Shown piece by piece: positions 1-6,376 of a stretch of DNA of 6,376 bases. The notes beneath the pieces were generated by a model. The model was given only the letters and a program-made list of their open reading frames with translations, did no database searches and had not been told where the DNA came from. Numbering within the stretch: the stretch's first letter is position 1; every line of letters starts with the position of its first letter. The DNA comes from JBDTRY01 sp039931435. GTDB taxonomy: Bacteria; Acidobacteriota; Thermoanaerobaculia; Gp7-AA8. The stretch lies in the NCBI GenBank assembly GCA_039931435.1, contig JBDTRY010000218.1, positions 1 to 6,376 of the forward strand, written 5' to 3'. The translations under genes were made by a program, and so were the position numbers.

Positions 1-23
1 GGCGCTTACCACCCGCCCCTCTG

Positions 24-50
24 AGATTCCTCGCTCACGCTCGGAATGAC
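24..50. repeat. Dispersed inverted repeat, copy 1 (ATTCC/GGAAT arms)
   Basis: This short element has arms ATTCC (26-30) and GGAAT (43-47) around a TCGCTCACGCTC centre, followed by GAC. It matches the copy at 3119-3151 in layout (AGAT-YCC, CTCGCT, GCTCG, GGRATGAC), and the arms differ in a compensatory way. Repeats of this look are common in intergenic DNA of GC-rich environmental bacteria, by general recollection. Confidence 0.6.
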
Positions 51-142
51 GCGTTCGCGAAGCATCGCTTGTTGAATCTCCAGAGCCGACCTCACAGGAC
101 GCTATGTGAGTTTCGTACAAGCGAGCGAAGCGCTTTGGATGA

Positions 143-160
143 CACGGCCTGAGGGCCGTG
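143..160. other. Perfect 7-bp hairpin in the secA leader
   Basis: CACGGCC (143-149) and GGCCGTG (154-160) form a GC-rich stem with a TGAG tetraloop. A TTTTT run lies at 172-176, too far (11 nt) for a textbook intrinsic terminator, though it could end transcription of a gene left of the window. It lies about 137 nt before the secA start. Confidence 0.45.
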
Positions 161-173
161 CGCGCGGGCGATT

Positions 174-211
174 TTTCCCGCTCCGCAGGCTCCGAAGTGC
201 CAGCCGGGAAA
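174..211. other. Inverted repeat TTTCCCG...CGGGAAA in the secA leader
   Basis: TTTCCCG (174-180) is the exact reverse complement of CGGGAAA (205-211), with a 24-nt loop. The left arm also overlaps a shorter alternative stem GCGGG/CCCGC at about 164-181, so two mutually exclusive folds are possible. T-runs follow both arms (172-176 and 212-216). A function as attenuator or terminator is conjecture. Confidence 0.35.
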
Positions 212-296
212 TTTTTCCAGCGGTCGCGTGGCTATGAAGGAGCTGTAGCTCTCTGATCGACTCAAGTCTCAAGGACCGCAGGATTACGAGTAAACG

Positions 297-3011
<2,715 letters not shown>

Positions 3012-3017
<6 letters not shown>

Positions 3018-3031
3018 GGGCGCACTCAGGC
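3012..3031 (+). other. Hairpin spanning the secA stop codon
   Basis: GCCTGAG (3012-3018) pairs perfectly with CTCAGGC (3025-3031) around a six-base loop. The TGA stop of secA (3015-3017) lies inside the left arm. No T-tract follows, so it is not a canonical intrinsic terminator. It could stabilise the mRNA 3' end or be chance. The rest of the 3018-3221 gap has no gene and no clear terminator. Confidence 0.4.
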
Positions 3032-3118
3032 TACATGCTCGAATCGATCTGGCGGTTGAAGCGGTTTGCTGGAAGGGCGGCGTGATGAACGATTCCGGCA
3101 GTACGTTGAACCAGCCGA

Positions 3119-3151
3119 AGATCCCTCCTCGCTGCGCTCGTTCGGGATGAC
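3119..3151. repeat. Dispersed inverted repeat, copy 2 (ATCCC/GGGAT arms)
   Basis: Arms ATCCC (3121-3125) and GGGAT (3144-3148) enclose a CTCGCTGCGCTCG centre and are followed by GACA. It lies in the convergent gap between secA and the DedA gene. Together with copy 1 it brackets secA in the same orientation. Confidence 0.6.
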
Positions 3152-3180
3152 AGATTGGCTACGCTCGCGAATCACCTTGT

Positions 3181-3211
3181 CGTTTCGAACCCTCGCCTCG
3201 CGTCTCGAACC
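3181..3211. repeat. Short direct repeat CGTYTCGAACC
   Basis: CGTTTCGAACC (3181-3191) and CGTCTCGAACC (3201-3211) are 10/11 identical with a 20-nt period, just downstream of the DedA stop codon (3222-3224). The surrounding CTCGCCTCG text resembles a degenerate relative of the GAGGCTN arrays read on the other strand. Confidence 0.35.
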
Positions 3212-3221
3212 TGGCGCCTCT

Positions 3222-3887
3222 CTACCCGGCAGCTTTTTCCTTGGCCCTCTTCTGCATCCAGGTCATGAGCCAGTAGAGCAGGGCGATCACCACGGCGAAG
3301 CCGATCAGGTAGTGGGACTTCGACTTCAGGACGGTCATCATCACCGCCGGGTCCCGGATCAGTTCGGGCTGGTCGCCGATGACTTTCATTCCGAACCAGG
3401 CCAGTGCGCTGTTGAACAGTCCTGCCCCGAGTATGGTCATGATGGAAAAGACCTTGAAGTTCATTCGGAACAGTCCGGCGGGAAGTGAGATCAGATGGCG
3501 GATTCCGGGAAGAAGACGGGCAACGAAGATGCCCCCCGCACCGTAGGTGGCGAACCATTGGTCCGCACCCTCCATCTTCTCGTGCGAGAGAAATACGTAT
3601 TTTCCGTATCGCTCGAAGATCGGCCTGCCCACCCTGTAAGCCAGCCAGTAACTGATCGCCGAACCGCACCACGATCCGGCCGTCGCTGCCAGAATCACTC
3701 CGGCGAGATTGAACCGCCCCTGCGCGGCCCAGAAGGCGGCCGGCGGTATGACGATCTCCGCCGGGATGGGGACGGCCGTGCTCTCGAAGACCATCATCAG
3801 AAAGACGCCCAGGTAGCCCCAGTCCAGTACGAACTGCATCCAGGTGGCGAGCAGGTGGTGAAGGGTCTGTTCCATGTCGCGGCGCAT
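3222..3887 (-). CDS. DedA family (SNARE-associated/VTT domain) inner-membrane protein
   Basis: This is a polytopic membrane protein of the DedA superfamily (VTT domain), whose members are linked to lipid flipping, membrane homeostasis and proton-motive-force-dependent drug or pH tolerance. The 221-aa length is typical. Hydrophobic segments lie at about 24-50, 62-86, 117-140, 145-170 and 192-210. The first re-entrant region has FESTAVPIPAEIVIPP (34-49), with acidic E35 and E44. Then come G71/G75, YWLAYRVGRPIFERYGKY (80-97), and the hallmark ARLLPGIRHLISLPAG (123-138). In that hallmark R124 and R130 have the six-residue spacing of the essential arginine pair in E. coli YqjA/YghB. The tail is basic (KRAKEK), so cytoplasmic. 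The start is uncertain: ATG at 3887 or a second ATG at 3875 (Met5, MEQTLHHL), and neither has a convincing Shine-Dalgarno. A heptamer repeat array begins about 15 nt upstream of the first ATG. The substrate is not predictable. Family assignment is solid. Confidence 0.94.
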   Translation of the reverse strand: MRRDMEQTLHHLLATWMQFVLDWGYLGVFLMMVFESTAVPIPAEIVIPPAAFWAAQGRFNLAGVILAATAGSWCGSAISYWLAYRVGRPIFERYGKYVFLSHEKMEGADQWFATYGAGGIFVARLLPGIRHLISLPAGLFRMNFKVFSIMTILGAGLFNSALAWFGMKVIGDQPELIRDPAVMMTVLKSKSHYLIGFAVVIALLYWLMTWMQKRAKEKAAG

Positions 3888-3901
3888 GGTACCGCAAGAG
3901 C

Positions 3902-3943
3902 GAGGCTCGAGGCTGGAGGCTCGAGGCTAGAGGCTAGAGGCGG
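3902..3943. repeat. GAGGCTN heptamer tandem array 1
   Basis: Five consecutive 7-bp units read GAGGCTC, GAGGCTG, GAGGCTC, GAGGCTA, GAGGCTA, and then a degenerate GAGGCGG. The array starts about 15 nt upstream of the first ATG of the DedA gene (minus strand). It therefore occupies what would be that gene's 5' untranslated or promoter region. Confidence 0.85.
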
Positions 3944-3960
3944 AAATCACGTCGCCAGTC

Positions 3961-4013
3961 CTTCGCCCCGCTTGCGGGGAGAAGGTGGCGAGCGAAGCGA
4001 GCCGGATGAGGGG
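3961..4013. repeat. Palindromic intergenic unit between the heptamer arrays
   Basis: This is a hairpin with outer arms CTTC (3961-3964)/GAAG (3981-3984) and inner arms CCCCG (3966-3970)/CGGGG (3975-3979) around a CTTG loop. It is followed by GCGAGCGAAGCGAGCC and ends in GGATGAGGGG. Read on the minus strand it starts CCCCTCATCCGGCTCGC, a form I recall as a widespread intergenic repeat in GC-rich bacteria (from memory, not checked). Confidence 0.6.
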
Positions 4014-4046
4014 CGCGCTACTATTCCGTCGTTTGTGGGATTGTGT

Positions 4047-4087
4047 GAGGCTAAAGGCTGGAGGTTAGAGGCTCGAAGCTCGAGGGG
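4047..4087. repeat. GAGGCTN heptamer tandem array 2, overlapping the end of the FAD gene
   Basis: The units are GAGGCTA, AAGGCTG, GAGGTTA, GAGGCTC, GAAGCTC, then GAGGGG. This array is more degenerate than array 1 but in the same orientation and phase. It runs through the stop codon (TAA, complement of 4065-4067) and the last five codons of the halogenase-like gene. Confidence 0.8.
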
Positions 4088-5621
4088 TTCCCGGGGGTTC
4101 CGGTGCTGGCGAATGTTGCGGAGCGGGTGCACGGTTCGGGATGAACAGCGCGCCAAGGGTCAGGCGCACGGCGTCGAGCTCCGCGAACATCCACAGACGC
4201 AGTCCGCGGGCGACCATGCGAAAGGGAGCGAGGTTGAGATCGAAATAGGCCTTGATGCGCCGTCCATGATTCCGCCGTCCTTCTTCACCTCGTTGCCGGC
4301 GCTTCAGGGCGATGGCCTTCAGACGGCGGTTGTAGAGACTCATGAGGTGATAGCTGACGAAGGCCGGTTTCGGTCCGAGCACGGGCATCCAGAGAAACTT
4401 TTTCAGGAACCGGTATGCCGGAATGACCACGAAGATGTAGTAGTGCGCCGTGTCCAGGAGAAAAGAAGCAGCTAGAAGGTCCGCCTCACCCATGTAGTAA
4501 TACTTGTCCACGTACGCTGCCTGGAAGAAACGGTGGTACGAACGAATGAACGTTTCGTTATGCTCCCGGATGCGGTCAGCGACGTCCTCGCCACCCGTAT
4601 GCATCTTCACGATCTCCACGGTGGCCTCGACCGAGAACGCGGCGTGATCCAGACCCGGCGAGTAGTACGGATCCAGAAATGCAGCGGCGTCACCGAGCAT
4701 GGCCCAGCCATCGCCCATGTACTGGCGAGTGACATACGGGAGATAGGAGTAGGCTCGCAGATCGTCGCTCCGGAGCCGGGCTCCCTCCAGAAGCTCAGCA
4801 AGGGCGGGGATGTCGCGGAGAAACCGCGTGTAGTCCTGCTCCCGCGCTTTGCTCTCATGAAGCTTGATCAGGCGGCGGTCGAAAACAATTCCGATGCTGG
4901 TCTCGCCATTTCCGAGTGGGATGACCCAGATCCAGTAGCCGAATCCCATGTAGTGATTCGTGCCGAGGCGGCGCGAGCCGATGTTGCGCGTAGCCAGAGA
5001 ACCGTTGCGTGCGGCCAGGTCGTCGATGTTGCGCACGTCCACCCACCGTCCCCAGATGGCCCCAATGGGATGATCTTCATTGCGGTCGATGATGCCCAGG
5101 CGGCGGCCAATAAAATTCGCGCGGCCGGTGGCGTCGAGAACCCAGGTGCAGGCCACGGTATGGAGCCCGCCGTTCTCTTCGAACGTAACCTCATGGTCGA
5201 AGTCGCCGAGTTTCACGTCGGTGACCCGCGCGGGCCGGCGAACCTCGGCACCTTCCGCGGCGGCGGTGGCTAGAAGGTGTTCGTCCAGCGCATCGCGTCG
5301 CAACTGAAATGCCGGCACCGCGCTGCGCAGAAATCCGCCCGCCTCGGTTGCGTTGCTGTGCGACGTGACCTTGTCGTTGGTGAACCAGTAGCGCAGCCCT
5401 TCCTTGGGAAGGTGCTCTCGTTCCAGATGCTCCCATAGAGCGAGGCGGCGGGTGAGAAACATGGCTGAAAGCTCGGTCGTCGCTTCGCCGACTTTGGCGT
5501 CGAAGGCGTCAGCTTTCTCCAGAATGAGGACGCGGAGTTCAGGAACCTCACGGCGTAGGAGCAGAGCTGCAGCGGCGCCGCTGAATGCGCCACCGAGTAT
5601 GACGACATCGTAGCGTTCCAC
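4065..5621 (-). CDS. FAD-dependent oxidoreductase of the flavin-dependent halogenase-like family
   Basis: This is probably a cytosolic or membrane-associated flavoenzyme of the PHBH-fold monooxygenase/tryptophan-halogenase superfamily; the substrate is unknown. With the GTG start it is 518 aa. The N-terminal Rossmann motif is ILGGAFSG (8-15), with Ala12 replacing the second Gly of GxGxxG. LEK (34-36) ends the second beta strand. The halogenase-like KVGEATTELS (43-52) and a nearby Lys73 (LPKEGLRYWF) follow. WIWVIP (230-235) fits the WxWxIP halogenase motif. GDAAAFLDPYYSPG (310-323) contains the FAD-binding GD and fits Fx.Px.Sx.G (F315, P318, S321, G323). The C-terminal third (about 370-495) is aromatic and basic, with a hydrophobic patch near 394-402, and may contact membrane or lipid. 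The last 22 residues are Pro/Ala-rich, and the final RASSL plus the TAA come from a heptamer repeat array. Start: GTG 5621 or TTG 5627; there is no ATG at the expected N-terminus and no clear Shine-Dalgarno. Longer in-frame versions run antisense through dinB and are not credible. Whether it halogenates or is a reductase or hydroxylase of similar fold cannot be settled here. Confidence 0.9.
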   Translation of the reverse strand: MERYDVVILGGAFSGAAAALLLRREVPELRVLILEKADAFDAKVGEATTELSAMFLTRRLALWEHLEREHLPKEGLRYWFTNDKVTSHSNATEAGGFLRSAVPAFQLRRDALDEHLLATAAAEGAEVRRPARVTDVKLGDFDHEVTFEENGGLHTVACTWVLDATGRANFIGRRLGIIDRNEDHPIGAIWGRWVDVRNIDDLAARNGSLATRNIGSRRLGTNHYMGFGYWIWVIPLGNGETSIGIVFDRRLIKLHESKAREQDYTRFLRDIPALAELLEGARLRSDDLRAYSYLPYVTRQYMGDGWAMLGDAAAFLDPYYSPGLDHAAFSVEATVEIVKMHTGGEDVADRIREHNETFIRSYHRFFQAAYVDKYYYMGEADLLAASFLLDTAHYYIFVVIPAYRFLKKFLWMPVLGPKPAFVSYHLMSLYNRRLKAIALKRRQRGEEGRRNHGRRIKAYFDLNLAPFRMVARGLRLWMFAELDAVRLTLGALFIPNRAPAPQHSPAPEPPGTPRASSL

Positions 5622-5677
5622 AGTCAAGATGCTAACACGGGGTACGGTGCCAGGAGCCTGCCTCCAGGATACGCCGG

Positions 5678-5703
5678 AACCCGTTTTGCTAGGGCTTCGG
5701 GTT
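5678..5703 (+). other. Hairpin immediately upstream of the dinB ribosome site
   Basis: AACCCG (5678-5683) pairs perfectly with CGGGTT (5698-5703) around a 14-nt loop and ends one base before the Shine-Dalgarno. It lies in the 94-bp region between the divergent halogenase-like and DinB genes. A 6-bp stem with a long loop can occur by chance, so a regulatory role is only a possibility. No convincing -35/-10 pair was recognised here. Confidence 0.3.
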
Positions 5704-5710
5704 GAGGTGA
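5704..5710 (+). promoter_or_regulatory. Shine-Dalgarno of the dinB-like gene
   Basis: GAGGTGA is a seven-base match to the anti-Shine-Dalgarno end of 16S rRNA and lies 5 nt before the ATG at 5716. It decides this start over the in-frame ATG at 5629. It is the only strong ribosome site at a gene start in the window. Confidence 0.8.
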
Positions 5711-5715
5711 CAGAC

Positions 5716-6225
5716 ATGCAGATGAAAGAGTTTCTACAGGCTGAACTGGATCGTGAAGTGGAACGCTCGCGGGTTGCTCTGAAGGAAGTACCCGAGGGGA
5801 AATTTGACTGGAAGCCGCACGAGAAATCGATGATCTTTGGGTACCTTGTGAACATGGTGGCCACGATCCCGTCGTGGATTGTCATGGAGGTGAACCAGCC
5901 CGAACTGGACGTTGCCCCGGAGGGCGGTTCGAAGATCGAACAGAAACGGCTGGAGACGAGTGCGGATCTCATCCAGGCGCTGGACAAGACCGCCGGTGAG
6001 GCTCGCTCGGCTCTCGAAGAGTCGACGGACGAGCACCTCATGACTTCCTGGCGGCTCCTGGCCAAGGGTGAGGTGGTGCTCGAGGCTCCGCGATACGAAA
6101 TGATCCAGGACACGATCAATCACTGGGCGCATCACCGCGGACAGATGACGGTTTATCTGCGACTGATGGGCTCGAAGGTCCCGGCGATCTACGGACCGTC
6201 TGCGGACGACAATCAGTTTCGATAA
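5716..6225 (+). CDS. DinB-superfamily putative metal-dependent protein
   Basis: This is a 169-aa four-helix-bundle protein of the DinB/YfiT (DUF664-like) superfamily. Characterised relatives are metal-dependent thiol transferases, for example with bacillithiol or mycothiol; the substrate here is unknown. The C-terminal signature is clear: TINHWAHHRGQMTVYLRLMG (133-152) with HxxxH metal-ligand candidates H136 and H140, then VPAIYGPSADD (155-165). The first helices are MKEFLQAELDREVERSRVAL and the FDWKP segment (30-34). The usual first histidine ligand, in an L-x-x-H-x-A-x-x-P-x-W setting, is replaced: here LVNMVATIPSW (44-54) has Met47. The start ATG 5716 is set by a strong Shine-Dalgarno, GAGGTGA at 5704-5710, with 5 nt spacing. 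An in-frame ATG at 5629 would add 29 residues unlike the family. It is divergent from the halogenase-like gene. A multi-hairpin element begins 39 nt after the TAA. The name reflects homology to B. subtilis DinB and does not imply DNA repair. Confidence 0.92.
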   Translation: MQMKEFLQAELDREVERSRVALKEVPEGKFDWKPHEKSMIFGYLVNMVATIPSWIVMEVNQPELDVAPEGGSKIEQKRLETSADLIQALDKTAGEARSALEESTDEHLMTSWRLLAKGEVVLEAPRYEMIQDTINHWAHHRGQMTVYLRLMGSKVPAIYGPSADDNQFR

Positions 6226-6263
6226 CGACGTCGAAGAGGGTGGCTCGCTGACGTTGACTGCCT

Positions 6264-6370
6264 CGGAGCGACGCCTTCCAGGCGTCTGGCGGGGCGGCGT
6301 CCCGCGCCGCCCCCGGGGGAACGCGGCGGCAAGATGCCGCCGGTCCAGACGGCAGGATGCCGTCGCTCCG
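6264..6370. repeat. 107-nt nested palindromic element with four 5-nt-loop hairpins
   Basis: The outer arms CGGAGCGACG (6264-6273) and CGTCGCTCCG (6361-6370) are perfect 10-bp complements. Inside are four perfect hairpins, each with a 5-nt loop: GACGCC/GGCGTC (6270-6286), GGGGCGGCG/CGCCGCCCC (6291-6313), CGGCGGC/GCCGCCG (6324-6342) and GACGGC/GCCGTC (6348-6364). GTCTGG (6284-6289) also complements CCAGAC (6345-6350), so a long imperfect stem is an alternative fold. It begins 39 nt after the dinB stop and has no T-tract. The remainder of 6226-6376 holds no gene. Confidence 0.75.
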
Positions 6371-6376
6371 ATGCGC

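Larger units (their letters stand above)
1..296. other. Non-coding leader upstream of secA with repeats and hairpins
   Basis: No credible gene is present. The region holds the inverted repeat at 24-50 (separate entry). It also holds a 6-bp stem CTCACA (91-96)/TGTGAG (105-110), a GCGAGCGAAGCG 12-mer (121-132) that recurs at 3988-3999, and two further hairpins (143-160 and 174-211). AAGGAG at 237-242 resembles a ribosome site but is about 55 nt from the secA ATG and is followed only by a four-codon reading frame (ATG 234 to TAG 248). I could not identify a promoter with confidence. Confidence 0.6.

Noticed and set aside
3902..4087. CRISPR array
   Set aside because: The repeats are contiguous 7-mers without spacers, and no cas genes are present.
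3495..4475. Plus-strand open frame of 326 codons
   Set aside because: It runs antisense through the DedA gene, the repeat island and the end of the FAD gene. Its composition is low-complexity and charged with no family motif, whereas the opposite frames contain conserved domains.
4533..5273. Plus-strand open frame of 246 codons
   Set aside because: It lies entirely antisense to the halogenase-like gene, whose FAD and WxWxIP motifs fix the real frame.
5629..5715. Upstream ATG start for the DinB-like protein
   Set aside because: It would overlap the alternative start region of the divergent gene and add non-conserved residues. The strong GAGGTGA site points to 5716.
5622..6119. N-terminal extension of the halogenase-like protein to a 684-aa product
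   Set aside because: The added 166 residues are antisense to the DinB gene and Ser/Arg-rich with no domain. The Rossmann motif begins only a few residues after the GTG at 5621.

Overview
This is a 6.4-kb stretch of a GC-rich bacterial chromosome carrying four intact protein genes. They are separated by short intergenic regions filled with small palindromic and tandem repeats. SecA identifies it as bacterial. The style of the intergenic repeats (inverted repeats ending in GGGATGAC or GGAATGAC, GAGGCTN heptamer arrays, multi-hairpin 'gcggcaagatgccgc' elements) and the DinB and FAD-enzyme subtypes resemble Acidobacteriota or related soil/environmental lineages. That placement is an inference from memory of such genomes and is low confidence. 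I see no rRNA, tRNA, CRISPR, transposase, integrase or phage genes.

Layout: 1-296 is the non-coding leader of secA, with repeats and hairpins. 297-3017 (+) is a complete secA (906 aa), the motor ATPase of the general secretion pathway. 3018-3221 is a convergent gap holding a stop-codon hairpin and a second copy of the repeat seen upstream of secA. 3222-3887 (-) encodes a DedA/SNARE-associated-family membrane protein. 3888-4064 is a repeat island: two GAGGCTN heptamer arrays on either side of a palindromic unit. 4065-5621 (-) encodes a flavin-dependent oxidoreductase with halogenase signatures (WxWxIP and Fx.Px.Sx.G). 5622-5715 is a short divergent intergenic region. 5716-6225 (+) encodes a DinB-superfamily protein. 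6226-6376 is non-coding and holds a 107-nt nested palindromic element with four hairpins.

The genes do not form an obvious single pathway. SecA and DedA both act at the cytoplasmic membrane, but they are convergent and separately transcribed. The halogenase-like enzyme and DedA are co-directional but are separated by the repeat island, so an operon is doubtful. The halogenase-like gene and dinB are divergent and may share a control region. I found no convincing evidence of a new multi-gene system. The points most worth a second look are the repeats (one has invaded the 3' end of a coding sequence, another shows compensatory arm changes), the uncharacterised halogenase-like enzyme, and a DinB protein lacking one of the usual metal-ligand histidines.
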